Shown: one piece after another, positions 24,283-33,972 of the stretch
How the letters are laid out: every line of letters begins with the position of its first letter
Numbering within the stretch: the stretch's first letter is position 1
Assembly (NCBI GenBank): GCA_944343275.1
Contig: CALVMH010000008.1
Location: 1-64,000 of the forward strand
Reading direction: 5' to 3'
DNA length: 64,000 bases
Origin: an uncultured Clostridia bacterium
Lineage (GTDB): Bacteria; Bacillota; Clostridia; Christensenellales; Borkfalkiaceae
Translations under genes and position numbers: made by a program
Notes under the pieces: generated by a model
What the model was told of the DNA's origin: nothing
What the model saw: the letters and a program-made list of their open reading frames with translations, nothing else
Database searches by the model: none

Positions 24283-26459
24283 ACGCGCCACCAATCCTGC
24301 GGGATGCCGTCCGCCTTCGGAACGGTGACGGAGGGGAGTTTTACGGGTTTGCCGCTGTACTGTTTGTATTTAGGGATCACGGTATAGGTATAGCGTTCGC
24401 CCGCCGTTATGGAATTGTCACAGATGATCTGCCGATATTTTCCGCTGTAAATCGTGGTAATTTTGCCGCGATTTTCTCTTATTATCTCATAATCATAGTA
24501 CTCTGTCTGACATAATACTATCTGTACGCTGCCGTTTTTCAGTGCAATTTCAGGCGTCGGGATGCTCGGCTCGGAAAAGCGCTTGCTTTTTGCCGTCGGC
24601 GGAAAGCTTGTGCGGAAATATTCCGTGAGCGTCGTTGCAGGAGGTGCGGCGGGGTCGGCAAGCAGAACCGCATGGTCGCGTTCGTAACTTTCCTTGTCGA
24701 ACGCAAGTTTTGCGACGGTGTCGCATGCGGGAAACGCAGAGGGTGCGTCCGTTTGATAGAGCGTTTGCAGGATGCGCAGCGTTTCATTGGCGGGAAGTCC
24801 GCCGCCCGTCGTCCGAATCGGCGTATAGTCGGCATTGCCCATCCAGACGGCGACAACGTGCTTTGGCGTATAACCGATGCAATAGGCGTCGGTATTGCCG
24901 CTGTCCGTTCCTGCGGTGCCCGTCTTCGCGCATACGGGAAAGGGCAGTGCGCGCAGCCGTTTCGCCGTTCCTTCCGTTGCTGCCGTTTGCAGCATATCGT
25001 TCATGAGAAAGCATACGTCCTCTGAAAAGACGCGTCGGGTGCGTCCGTAATGCTCATACAGGACGTTACCCGTGCCGTCCGTCACGCGGGCGATGACGGA
25101 GGACGGCGCAAACGTGCCTCCGCGCGCAAACACCGCGTAGCCGTCCGCAAGGGCGGGCAGGGAAAATCCGTATTTCATTCCGCCGAGGGCGAGGGCAAGG
25201 GAGCGGTCGTCCTCCGGGACATGGAGCTGCATGTTTGCAAGGTAGCCGGCACCCCGCGCGATGCCGAGTTCGTTGAAGATTTTGACGGCGGGAATGTTGA
25301 CGCTGTGTGCAAGCGCATGGCGCACGCTCATGTAGGCGCCGGAAGCGCCGCCGTAATCGTCCGGACAATATCCGCCGAAATCCGTCTGTACATCGGCAAC
25401 GGGCGTCGCGGGGGAAATGAGATTTTCTTCAAGTGCGGGGGCGAACACCAGCAGCGGTTTTATCAGGGAGGCGGGAGAACGAAGCGGGGTTCCCGCCGTT
25501 GCCGCAAGCGCGACGATGGCGTTGTTATCATTGTCGCGGACGAGCGCGCAGAAGTCGCTGTCATGCGCGGTGGCGTCCAGCGTCTCCTGCAAACGCGGCT
25601 GATAGTAGGTGTACACTTTCAGCTCTCCCCAATCCCCCGAACGCGCATCGGGAAAGAGGTCGGCAAGTTCTGTCTGCACTTGTGCGAGATAGGCGTTGGG
25701 GGTCTTGGCGGGCGCGGGCGATACGGGAAGGGGAGTCTGCGCGGCGGCAGCTTTTTCCTCTTCGTCCAAAAATCCCTGCTGTTGCATGAGCGATAAAACG
25801 AGATCGCGCCGGTCGCGGCAGCGCTGCGCGTCGCGGAAGGGGGAATAGCGGTTGGGGGAACAGACAATGGCAGCAAGCATGGCGCTCTCTGCAACATCGA
25901 GCTCCGCCGCACATTTTCCGAAATAAAATTGCGATGCGTTTTCAATGCCGAAGGCACTGTGCCCGAAATAGATGGAATTCAGGTAGTGGGACAGAATGTT
26001 CTCCTTGGTGCAGCGTTTTTCGAGCGCGCGGGCAAGTTTGATCTCTTTTAATTTGCGCTTGATAGTCTTTTCTCCGGAGAGGTGTGTATTTTTGATCAGT
26101 TGCTGGGTGATCGTCGATGCACCTTCCTGAAAGGAAAAGGTAGTAATATTTTTGAAGAGTGCGGCGAACATGCGCCGCGTGTCGATGCCGTGATGGGAGT
26201 AAAACCGCTTGTCTTCCACGGCGATGAATGCCTGCCCCACATGGGCGGGCAGCTCCTTCGAACAGGCATTTACGGCGGCTGCTGCGGAGAGTTCCTCGCC
26301 TTCCGCGTCAAAGATGCGGACATAGGCGGGGGGAGTTGCAAGTTTTTTCATATCGAGGCGAACGTTCGCCGTCACGCCGATATAATAGAGCGTCATGGCA
26401 AGCAGCGCCACAAGCGGCAGCCCGAGCGCGGCAGCGGCAATCGTAAGAACGCGTTTCAT
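24195..26459 (-). CDS. Class A penicillin-binding protein (PBP1A type)
   Basis: The 754-residue product has an N-terminal membrane anchor (residues ~5-30), a GT51 glycosyltransferase domain with EDKRFYSHHGID (~82-93) and GASTITQQLIKN (~113), and a transpeptidase domain with SLIK (~331), SVN and KTGTAGTDSG. It polymerises and cross-links peptidoglycan. After the transpeptidase comes a ~130-residue fibronectin-like tail. Its last ~30 residues (Ser-rich, SATSASTSSFFSSSSI) are encoded opposite thiI and may be a recent stop-codon extension. The start is uncertain because no ribosome site is visible. It contains one copy of the 21-base palindrome. Confidence 0.92.
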   Translation of the reverse strand: MKRVLTIAAAALGLPLVALLAMTLYYIGVTANVRLDMKKLATPPAYVRIFDAEGEELSAAAAVNACSKELPAHVGQAFIAVEDKRFYSHHGIDTRRMFAALFKNITTFSFQEGASTITQQLIKNTHLSGEKTIKRKLKEIKLARALEKRCTKENILSHYLNSIYFGHSAFGIENASQFYFGKCAAELDVAESAMLAAIVCSPNRYSPFRDAQRCRDRRDLVLSLMQQQGFLDEEEKAAAAQTPLPVSPAPAKTPNAYLAQVQTELADLFPDARSGDWGELKVYTYYQPRLQETLDATAHDSDFCALVRDNDNNAIVALAATAGTPLRSPASLIKPLLVFAPALEENLISPATPVADVQTDFGGYCPDDYGGASGAYMSVRHALAHSVNIPAVKIFNELGIARGAGYLANMQLHVPEDDRSLALALGGMKYGFSLPALADGYAVFARGGTFAPSSVIARVTDGTGNVLYEHYGRTRRVFSEDVCFLMNDMLQTAATEGTAKRLRALPFPVCAKTGTAGTDSGNTDAYCIGYTPKHVVAVWMGNADYTPIRTTGGGLPANETLRILQTLYQTDAPSAFPACDTVAKLAFDKESYERDHAVLLADPAAPPATTLTEYFRTSFPPTAKSKRFSEPSIPTPEIALKNGSVQIVLCQTEYYDYEIIRENRGKITTIYSGKYRQIICDNSITAGERYTYTVIPKYKQYSGKPVKLPSVTVPKADGIPQDWWRVQRSGNSSIVPSASATSASTSSFFSSSSI
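24498..24518 (+). repeat. 21-base palindromic repeat, copy 1 (inside PBP gene)
   Basis: GTAC, then TCTGTCTGACATA, then ATAC; two mismatches to the exact copy in miaA when read on the plus strand, more when read on the minus strand. It lies within the coding sequence of the minus-strand PBP gene, in its C-terminal tail, in a locally AT-rich patch. Confidence 0.7.
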
Positions 26460-26513
26460 TTGCAAACAGTATGTGCCGTGCGCGGAAATTTTCGCGCAAA
26501 AGCGCCGCTTTTG

Positions 26514-26542
26514 TTGAAAATGCCCGCCGTTTGTGCTATAAT
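26514..26542 (+). promoter_or_regulatory. SigA promoter of the sirtuin-miaB-mutSL operon
   Basis: TTGAAA (26514-26519) and TATAAT (26537-26542) are 17 bases apart, with the ATG of the sirtuin gene 31 bases downstream. It diverges from the PBP gene. Confidence 0.88.
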
Positions 26543-26572
26543 GTTGTATCGGAATCGACCACGGAGAGCATC

Positions 26573-27304
26573 ATGACGCTTGAACGCATCATAGAGGAGA
26601 GTCGCCGCATCGTCTTTTTCGGCGGCGCGGGGGTCTCCACGGAGAGCGGGATCCCGGACTTTCGAAGTCCCGACGGGCTGTACAGGAAGCAATACGACGT
26701 CCCGCCCGAGACCGTCCTGAGTTCTGCATACTTTTATGCGCATCCCGACAAATTTTTTGCATTTTATCGGGAACGGATGCTTCCGCTGTACGCAAGACCC
26801 AATGCGGCGCACCAAAAACTCGCGCAGTGGGAACGGGCGGGGAAGCTGCTCGCCGTCGTTACGCAGAACATCGACGGGCTCCATCAGGCTGCGGGCAGCC
26901 GGAACGTCTTCGAATTGCACGGAAGCATCCACCGAAATTACTGTACGGTCTGCAAAAAGGCATTTTCCGCGCAATGGATCGCGCAAAGCCGCGGTATACC
27001 GCGCTGTCCGTGCGGTGGGATCGTCAAGCCGGATGTCGTCCTGTACGGCGAGCCGCTCGACGGCGAAACGGTGGAAGGTGCCGTCCGCGCCATTGCCGCA
27101 GCCGATACGCTCATCGTTGCGGGAACATCGCTCACCGTCTATCCTGCCGCATCCTTTGTGGAGTATTTCAACGGCAAACATCTCGTGCTCATCAACCGCG
27201 ATCCGACCCCGCTCGACGGCGCATGCTCGCTTGTTTTGCATGAGAGCGTGGGGAAGGTCCTCGGCGGGCTTGCGTCTTATCTTCCGGAAGGGGAGGGTGA
27301 ATGA
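26573..27304 (+). CDS. cobB: Sir2-family NAD-dependent protein deacylase
   Basis: The 243-residue product shows GAGVSTESGIPDFRS (NAD binding), TQNIDGLHQAAG, the catalytic His in ELHGS, and a zinc ribbon CTVC...CPCGG with four cysteines. It removes acyl groups from lysines using NAD. GGAGAG lies six bases before the ATG at 26573. Its stop overlaps the miaB start as ATGA, so it heads the miaB-mutS-mutL-miaA transcript, an uncommon partner for these genes. Confidence 0.94.
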   Translation: MTLERIIEESRRIVFFGGAGVSTESGIPDFRSPDGLYRKQYDVPPETVLSSAYFYAHPDKFFAFYRERMLPLYARPNAAHQKLAQWERAGKLLAVVTQNIDGLHQAAGSRNVFELHGSIHRNYCTVCKKAFSAQWIAQSRGIPRCPCGGIVKPDVVLYGEPLDGETVEGAVRAIAAADTLIVAGTSLTVYPAASFVEYFNGKHLVLINRDPTPLDGACSLVLHESVGKVLGGLASYLPEGEGE

Positions 27305-28599
27305 ATTATCATATCGTTACATACGGCTGCCAGATGAACGTCCATGAATCGGAAAAGATCGCGGGGCTTCTGCGCAGGTGCGGTTATGAACAAGAAAGCG
27401 GCATCGAAGATGCGGACATCGTCGTGTTCAACACCTGTTGCATCCGTGAAAATGCAGAAAATCATGCGTTCGGCAATATCGGCGCGCTTAAAAAGTTAAA
27501 GCGGCAGCGGCGCGGCATGCTCATCGCCGTGGGCGGCTGTATGGCACAGGAGGCAGGGAAAGCCGAACTGCTCGTCAAAAAATTTCCCTTCATCGACATC
27601 ATCTTCGGAACGCACAACGTTTCGGAGCTGCCCGCGCTCATTGCGCGCAAACAGCAGGAGAAAAAGATCGTCTCGCTGCTTGCAGACCGCGCGGAGACGG
27701 AGGACGGCGCCGAAGCGTTCCGGACAAGCTATCCCAATGCGTGGGTAAACATCACCTACGGCTGCAATAATTTTTGCACCTATTGTATCGTTCCCTATGT
27801 CCGCGGCAGGGAAAAGAGCCGTAAAAAGGAGTGTATTCTCGAAGAAGTACGCGCGCTCATTGCCGCGGGTTATAAAGAGATCACGCTTTTGGGGCAGAAC
27901 GTCAATTCCTATCGTGACGGCGAGACGGATTTTCCTGCCCTTCTTGATGCCGTCGCCTCTGTTGAGGGGAAGTTTCGCGTCCGGTTCATGACGTCGCATC
28001 CGAAAGATTTTTCGCGGGAGCTTGTGGCGGTCATGAAAAAACACGAAAAAATCTGTAATCTCCTGCATTTGCCCGCGCAGTCGGGTTCCACGCGCATTTT
28101 GTCGCTCATGAACAGGCGGTATACTCGGAAGGAGTATCTGGAAAAAGTTGCGCTCTTCAAGGAGGAGATCGCGGATGGCGAGGTGACGACCGACCTCATC
28201 GTCGGGTTTCCGACGGAGACGGACGCAGAGTTCAAGGAGACGCTCTCTTTGGTGAAGGAGGCGGATTTTTCCTCGGCGTTTACGTTTGTCTATTCTCCGC
28301 GCACGGGAACGAAGGCGGCTGCGATGGAGGGACAGATTCCGGAGGAGGTCTCCAAGGAGCGTATCGCCCGCCTCATCGCGCAGGTCAATGAAAACACGCG
28401 CAGAAAGAGCGAAGCATACGTCGGGAAGGTCGTCGAGGTGCTCTGTGAAGATTACGACTCCAAAAAGGGACTGTATCTCGGCAGGGAGCCGCTCGGCAGA
28501 ATGGGATATTTTGCTGCCGACCAAAATTGCGTCGGGGAATTTGTTCAGATGAAGGTGACGCGCGCAAACGGCGTTTCTCTCTACGGGGAACGCGTATAA
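27301..28599 (+). CDS. miaB: tRNA-2-methylthio-N6-dimethylallyladenosine synthase MiaB
   Basis: The 432-residue product has the UPF0004 domain with three cluster cysteines (TYGCQMN, NTCCIRE, VGGCMAQ), the radical-SAM motif CNNFCTYC, and a C-terminal TRAM domain. It adds a methylthio group to i6A37, the product of MiaA, encoded downstream. Length is standard, and the start overlaps the sirtuin stop. Confidence 0.97.
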   Translation: MNYHIVTYGCQMNVHESEKIAGLLRRCGYEQESGIEDADIVVFNTCCIRENAENHAFGNIGALKKLKRQRRGMLIAVGGCMAQEAGKAELLVKKFPFIDIIFGTHNVSELPALIARKQQEKKIVSLLADRAETEDGAEAFRTSYPNAWVNITYGCNNFCTYCIVPYVRGREKSRKKECILEEVRALIAAGYKEITLLGQNVNSYRDGETDFPALLDAVASVEGKFRVRFMTSHPKDFSRELVAVMKKHEKICNLLHLPAQSGSTRILSLMNRRYTRKEYLEKVALFKEEIADGEVTTDLIVGFPTETDAEFKETLSLVKEADFSSAFTFVYSPRTGTKAAAMEGQIPEEVSKERIARLIAQVNENTRRKSEAYVGKVVEVLCEDYDSKKGLYLGREPLGRMGYFAADQNCVGEFVQMKVTRANGVSLYGERV

Positions 28600-28640
28600 A
28601 CCGTCGCAAGTGCGGCTTTTATTAACGGAGGAAAAAACGA

Positions 28641-31217
28641 ATGGCGCTTTCGCCGATGATGGAGCACTACCTCTCCATGAAGGAAAAGTACAAGGACTGC
28701 GTACTTTTTTACCGTCTCGGTGATTTTTACGAGATGTTTTTTGATGACGCCGTGCGCGTTTCAAAATTGCTCGATCTGACGCTGACGGGCAGGGATTGCG
28801 GATTGAAGGAACGCGCGCCCATGTGTGGGATCCCGTTCCACGCTGCCGATGCCTACATTTCAAAGCTCGTTTCCATGGGGGAACGCGTCGCCATCTGCGA
28901 ACAGCTTACGGAACCGACTGCCGGGAAGGGAATGGTGGAGCGCGACGTCGTCCGCGTGGTTTCGGCAGGGACGGTCATCGAGGAAAATCAGCTCGACGAA
29001 CGGCGCAACAATTACATCGCCTGCGCCTGTAAAACGGACGCGGGCTATGCGATTGCCTGGGCGGACATCACTACGGGCGAACTGTGTGCCGCCGAAGTGA
29101 ACGGTGCGGAAGAAGTTCTCTCCGCATTGCTCAATCTTGCCGTCGCAGAAGTCATCTGCAACGATGCATTGCTTTTGGAAGTCAAGGACGATGCCGAAGC
29201 ACAGCGCGGCGCGCTCCCGCCATTTTCCTGTTATCTGCCGCAGGCGTTTTTTCCGCCTTCCGCCCAAAAAAATGTGTTGGAGCAATTGAAGGCGGCGTCT
29301 TTGGAAGCGCTCGGGCTGGACGGTCGCATGGCTGCGGTCTGCGCCGTCGGTGCGCTGCTGGAATATCTCAAAGAGACGCAAAAACATGCGCTCGCCAACA
29401 TCAACCGCCTTCAGCTGGTGGACGGAAAAAAGAGCATGACGCTTGACGCGACCGCCGTGCGCAATCTGGAGATCCTGAAAAACAATTCGGAAGGCAAGAA
29501 ATACGGTTCCCTTTTATGGCTTCTTGACAAGACGCGGACGGGGATGGGGGCAAGAAAACTCGTTTCCATGCTCTCGTCGCCCCTTCTTCAAAAGGAGGAG
29601 ATCGAGCGCAGATTGGACGCCGTCGAAGAGCTCTATAAAGGGACGGTCGTACGGATGGGGATCGCCGATACGCTTGCGGGCGTCAGAGATATCGAACGTC
29701 TGACGGGGCGCGTTTCAAACGGCAACATTCAGCCGCGCGATTGCCTGCTTCTGGCAAATTCGCTTGCCGCTGTTCCCAATCTGAAATTTCAGCTTACGGG
29801 ATTTTCTTCCGCACTGCTCACCGAGATCGCGGGGGAACTTGTCGATACCGCACCCGTCTGTAAACTGCTGGAACGTGCCGTCTCTCCCGAAGCGACAACG
29901 CTCAAAGAGGGAAGCTATATCCGCCGCGGCTACAACCAACAGCTCGATGAATTGCGCGCCGTCAAAGATGACGGAAAATCCCTTGTGCTCGAACTTGAAA
30001 CGCGGGAGCGTGAACGCACGGGCATCCGCACGCTGAAAGTAGGGTTCAACCGCGTGTTCGGCTATTATATCGAAGTCAGCAATTCTTTCAAAGATAAGGT
30101 CCCGTACTCTTATGTTCCCCGCCAGACGCTTGCGGGCGGCGTGAGGTATACGACGGAAGAGCTCAAAGAATTGGAGAGCAAGATCCTCGGCAGCAGCGAT
30201 GCGGCAAGCCGGCTGGAAGAACATCTCTTCGGGGAGATCGTGGAAATGCTCGCGCGCAATATCCCCGTATTTCAGCGCATCGCGGAAGCGGTTGCCATGC
30301 TTGACTGCCTGACGGCGCTTGCGACGGTCGCCAAGGAGAATAAGTATTGCCGTCCGGAGATCGCTGAGGAGGGGGCGCTTGAGATCGAGGAGGGCAGACA
30401 TCCCGTGGTGGAAGCCATTTCCCGCGAGCGGTTTGTTCCCAACGATTGCACGCTCGACAACGGCGACGCGCGCACGATGATCATCACGGGACCAAACATG
30501 GCGGGCAAGAGCACGTATCTTCGGCAGGTCGCGCTCATCACGTTCATGGCGCAGGTCGGGTCCTTCGTGCCTGCAAAGCGTGCGCGCATTCCGCTCACGG
30601 ACCGCATCTTCACGCGGATCGGCGCGAATGATAATCTTATTCTCGACCGAAGCACTTTCATGGTGGAAATGACGGAGGTCGCCAATATCCTGCGCAACGC
30701 TACGCCGCGCAGCCTGCTCATCCTCGATGAAGTCGGCAGGGGAACAAGCACCTTTGACGGGTTATCCATTGCGTGGTCCGTCATTGAGTATCTGACGCAA
30801 AAAGTGCGTGCAAAGACGCTGTTTGCCACGCATTTCCACGAGCTCACCGAGCTGGAGGGCGCATTGGAGGGCGTGAAGAACTATAAGATCGGTGTCAGGG
30901 AGATCGGCGGAAGCATCGTCTTTTTGCGGAAAATCGTGCGCGGCGGGGCATCACGCTCCTTCGGGGTGGAAGTTGCCGCGCTTGCGGGCGTCCCCGAAGA
31001 GGTCACCGCCCGTGCAAAAACGATCCTGAAAGGTTTGGAGCGCGGAGAAAAGAAGCGCATCCGCGGCGAGGAACAGGCAATTTCGGATCCGGACGACGTT
31101 TCGGAAGAGGTCCCCGCCGACAGCTTGCGAACGGAATTGCAGGAATTGAACGTCGATTTGCTGTCGCCGATGCAGGCGCTTGCGCTGCTTGCGGAGTGGA
31201 AGGAGAAATATAAGTGA
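28641..31217 (+). CDS. mutS: DNA mismatch repair protein MutS
   Basis: The 858-residue product has the mismatch-recognition wedge in RLGDFYEMFFDDA (the Phe-X-Glu pair in DFYEMF), the Walker A motif GPNMAGKSTYLRQ, Walker B ILDEVGRGTSTFDG and the dimer motif ATHFHELTELE. It binds mismatches and recruits MutL. GGAGG lies before the ATG. The stop overlaps mutL by four bases. Confidence 0.98.
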   Translation: MALSPMMEHYLSMKEKYKDCVLFYRLGDFYEMFFDDAVRVSKLLDLTLTGRDCGLKERAPMCGIPFHAADAYISKLVSMGERVAICEQLTEPTAGKGMVERDVVRVVSAGTVIEENQLDERRNNYIACACKTDAGYAIAWADITTGELCAAEVNGAEEVLSALLNLAVAEVICNDALLLEVKDDAEAQRGALPPFSCYLPQAFFPPSAQKNVLEQLKAASLEALGLDGRMAAVCAVGALLEYLKETQKHALANINRLQLVDGKKSMTLDATAVRNLEILKNNSEGKKYGSLLWLLDKTRTGMGARKLVSMLSSPLLQKEEIERRLDAVEELYKGTVVRMGIADTLAGVRDIERLTGRVSNGNIQPRDCLLLANSLAAVPNLKFQLTGFSSALLTEIAGELVDTAPVCKLLERAVSPEATTLKEGSYIRRGYNQQLDELRAVKDDGKSLVLELETRERERTGIRTLKVGFNRVFGYYIEVSNSFKDKVPYSYVPRQTLAGGVRYTTEELKELESKILGSSDAASRLEEHLFGEIVEMLARNIPVFQRIAEAVAMLDCLTALATVAKENKYCRPEIAEEGALEIEEGRHPVVEAISRERFVPNDCTLDNGDARTMIITGPNMAGKSTYLRQVALITFMAQVGSFVPAKRARIPLTDRIFTRIGANDNLILDRSTFMVEMTEVANILRNATPRSLLILDEVGRGTSTFDGLSIAWSVIEYLTQKVRAKTLFATHFHELTELEGALEGVKNYKIGVREIGGSIVFLRKIVRGGASRSFGVEVAALAGVPEEVTARAKTILKGLERGEKKRIRGEEQAISDPDDVSEEVPADSLRTELQELNVDLLSPMQALALLAEWKEKYK

Positions 31218-33070
31218 TCAATGTTCTGACGCCGGATATTTACAATAAGATCGCTGCGGGCGAAGTGGTGGACAGACCGTATTCCGTCGTGAAAGAGCTG
31301 GTGGAAAATGCCATCGATGCGGGCGCGACGGAGATCGTCGTGGAGACGGAACGCGGCGGAAAGGGCTGTATCCGCGTCACCGACAACGGCTGCGGGATCG
31401 CCAAAGAGGAACTTCCGCTTGCCTATGCATCGCACGCAACGAGCAAACTTTCCTCGGCAAAAGACCTGTTTGCCATCAGGACGCTCGGGTTCCGCGGGGA
31501 AGCGGTCGCATCCGTTGCCGCCGTTTCCCGCATGCAGATCGTCTCCCGCACGGCGGAGAAAGAGGCGTATTCCCTCGCATGCGAGGGCGGCATCCTCGGC
31601 AGCGTGCAGCCTGCGGCGGGAGCCGAGGGCACATGCGTTACGGTCAAAGACCTCTTTTACAATGTCCCCGCACGATTGAAGTTTTTGAAGTCCGACGCGC
31701 AGGAAGAGGCGGATATCGCCGGCGTGATGGCGCGCTTTATCCTCTCCCGCCCCGAAATTGCGTTCACCTGCCTTGCAGACGGAAAAATGAAGTATCGTTC
31801 GTTCGGGGACGGGCTTTCCGCTGCGCTTGTCGCGGTTTACGGTGCCGAGACGCTGAAAAATTGCACGGAGATCCGTGCCGAAAAGCATGGCATCCGTCTT
31901 TACGGATTTTTGGGCAACCGTAATTTCTACAAGGCGAACAGGACATATCAGAGTTTATTTGTGAACGGGCGCTATGTCGTCAATCAGACGGTGGGTGCGG
32001 CGGTTTCCAATGCCTATGCAAGTTATCTCATGAAGCGGCAGTATCCCTTCTATGTGCTCTTTCTGGATGTTCCGCCGGAGATCGTGGACGTCAACGTGCA
32101 CCCCAACAAAGCGGATGTGCGGTTTGCGGACAATCAGATTATCTACGGATGCGTGTATTCCATTGTTTCCGCCGTTCTGGACGGCAATTCGCGTGCCCTC
32201 GAATATCTGGCAAACGCGCCCGCAGCCGCTCCGTCTTCCATGCAGGAAGTGCCTGCGGCGGCGCCTGCTGCTGTGGAACGTGAAATGAGCTATGAAACGG
32301 CAAAGGCGACGCTCGCGTTCGATGTCCGAATGCCGCAAGCGCCTCCGAAGCTCTACGATGCGCCGCCTGCGCGTCTGGAAGTGCGTCAGCCCGCTGCCGC
32401 GGCGCCTACGCCTGCGTCTTCCGAAGACGTGTTCGCGGAGAATCAGCGTTTTTTGCGCGAACAGGAGCATCGGGCGCGGCAGGAGCGGGTGGATCCCGCA
32501 TCCCTTGAATATAAAGGGGAGCTGTTTCAGACCTATCTTATCTATCAGGCGGGGGATGACGCCTATTTCATCGACCAGCATGCGGCGCATGAGCGCATTC
32601 TCTTCGACCGACTGCGGGAGAAAACGGAGCATCGTGCCGTCGTTTCGCAGCCCATGCTCGTGCCGTTTGTGCTCTCACTGAATGCGCAGGAGTTCGCCTT
32701 TCTCGAAAAGAATTTTTCTGTCCTGAGAGAGCTCGGGTTTGAAGCGGAGGAGTTCGGCGATACGAGCGTGCGCGTTCTGGCGGTGCCTGCCGACCTCATG
32801 GGGATCGACCTTTCGGCGTTTTTTCGGGAAGTGCTCTTCTCCATGGAGAGTTTGCGCGCCATCCGCCTTGCCGATATCCTCAAAGACCGCCTTGCGACGG
32901 CGGCTTGCAAGGCTGCCGTCAAGGGCGGTGAGCGGCTGACTGCGGAGGAAGCGAAGCAGCTGATCGAGCGGATGGACGGCGATGTCGGGATGAAGTGCCC
33001 GCACGGACGTCCCGCCGTCGTGAAGATGAAGAAGAGCGAGCTTGAAAAGCTCTTCAAACGCATCGTATGA
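31214..33070 (+). CDS. mutL: DNA mismatch repair protein MutL
   Basis: The 618-residue product has the GHKL ATPase motifs (ELVENAIDAGA, DNGCGI, LGFRGEAVASVA) and a C-terminal domain with DQHAAHERILFD, which corresponds to the endonuclease motif of MutL proteins from bacteria without MutH. A Pro/Ala-rich linker (~residues 335-420) joins the halves. This supports strand nicking by MutL itself. It overlaps mutS and miaA by four bases each. Confidence 0.97.
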   Translation: MINVLTPDIYNKIAAGEVVDRPYSVVKELVENAIDAGATEIVVETERGGKGCIRVTDNGCGIAKEELPLAYASHATSKLSSAKDLFAIRTLGFRGEAVASVAAVSRMQIVSRTAEKEAYSLACEGGILGSVQPAAGAEGTCVTVKDLFYNVPARLKFLKSDAQEEADIAGVMARFILSRPEIAFTCLADGKMKYRSFGDGLSAALVAVYGAETLKNCTEIRAEKHGIRLYGFLGNRNFYKANRTYQSLFVNGRYVVNQTVGAAVSNAYASYLMKRQYPFYVLFLDVPPEIVDVNVHPNKADVRFADNQIIYGCVYSIVSAVLDGNSRALEYLANAPAAAPSSMQEVPAAAPAAVEREMSYETAKATLAFDVRMPQAPPKLYDAPPARLEVRQPAAAAPTPASSEDVFAENQRFLREQEHRARQERVDPASLEYKGELFQTYLIYQAGDDAYFIDQHAAHERILFDRLREKTEHRAVVSQPMLVPFVLSLNAQEFAFLEKNFSVLRELGFEAEEFGDTSVRVLAVPADLMGIDLSAFFREVLFSMESLRAIRLADILKDRLATAACKAAVKGGERLTAEEAKQLIERMDGDVGMKCPHGRPAVVKMKKSELEKLFKRIV

Positions 33071-33972
33071 AGGCGCTCGTCATCTGCGGCGCGACCGCAT
33101 CCGGAAAGACGGCGCTCGCCGTGGCTTGCGCAAAACGGTTTGGCGGGGAAGTGGTCTCGTGCGATGCGCTGCTCGTCTACCGCGGGCTGGACATCGGCAC
33201 GGCAAAGCCTTCCGAGGAGGAGCGGGAAGGGGTCGTCCATCACCTGATAGACGTTGCCGATCCGCGGGAAAATTTTTCCGTCCATGACTTCGAACGGTTG
33301 GCGCTGCCCGTCGTGGAAGATATTTTTGCGCGCGGCAAAGTGCCCGTTCTGTGCGGAGGAACGGGGTTTTATCTCAACGCCTTGCTATTCCGTAGCGGAT
33401 TCGGCGGCGTTGCAGCGGACTGCGGCGTCCGTGAAAAATATCAGGCGTATGCGTGCGAACACGGAAAAGAAGCGCTGCACGCTTTACTCAGAGAGCGGGA
33501 TGCGGAGAGTGCGGAAAAATTACATCCGAACGACGTCAGGCGCGTTGTGCGTGCGTTGGAGATTTATGAGCTGACGGGCAAAAAAAAGTCCGAGCAAACG
33601 GACGGCATGACGCCCCGCTTTCCCTATGCGGCATTTGCTTTCGATTATCCGAGAGAGGAACTGTATGCGCGCATTGCGCGGCGGACGCAGGCAATGCTGG
33701 AGAGGGGGCTTGTTGAGGAAGTCAAGGGTCTGCTTGCCGCGGGAGTCCCCCAAGATGCACAGTGCATGCAGGGGATCGGCTATAAAGAAGTCATCCAATG
33801 CTTGAAAAATGACGATTCACAAAGTACTATGTCAGACATAATACAAAAAAATACCCGCAATTATGCCAAGCGTCAGCTGACATTTTTCAAAAAACTGCCG
33901 CAGCTTCATTGGCTTACGCCGTCCGATATGCGGACGGCGCTCAAGGAGATCGAACGAATTTATGACTGTTGA
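33067..33972 (+). CDS. miaA: tRNA dimethylallyltransferase MiaA
   Basis: The 301-residue product begins with the P-loop CGATASGKTALAVACA and has DALLVYRGLDIGTAKP, GGTGFYLNALLF and QGIGYKEVIQCL, all conserved in MiaA. It prenylates A37 of tRNAs reading UNN codons, giving the substrate of MiaB. Near the C-terminus the residues STMSDIIQ are encoded by an exact copy of the 21-base palindrome, at a place where I recall related enzymes having a helix of the same length, so nothing appears inserted. Confidence 0.96.
   Translation: MKALVICGATASGKTALAVACAKRFGGEVVSCDALLVYRGLDIGTAKPSEEEREGVVHHLIDVADPRENFSVHDFERLALPVVEDIFARGKVPVLCGGTGFYLNALLFRSGFGGVAADCGVREKYQAYACEHGKEALHALLRERDAESAEKLHPNDVRRVVRALEIYELTGKKKSEQTDGMTPRFPYAAFAFDYPREELYARIARRTQAMLERGLVEEVKGLLAAGVPQDAQCMQGIGYKEVIQCLKNDDSQSTMSDIIQKNTRNYAKRQLTFFKKLPQLHWLTPSDMRTALKEIERIYDC
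33824..33844 (+). repeat. 21-base palindromic repeat, copy 2 (inside miaA)
   Basis: The reference copy: GTAC, the core TATGTCAGACATA (TATGTC and GACATA around a central A), then ATAC. It is in frame inside miaA and encodes part of a helix ahead of the conserved NTRNYAKRQ motif. Confidence 0.8.
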
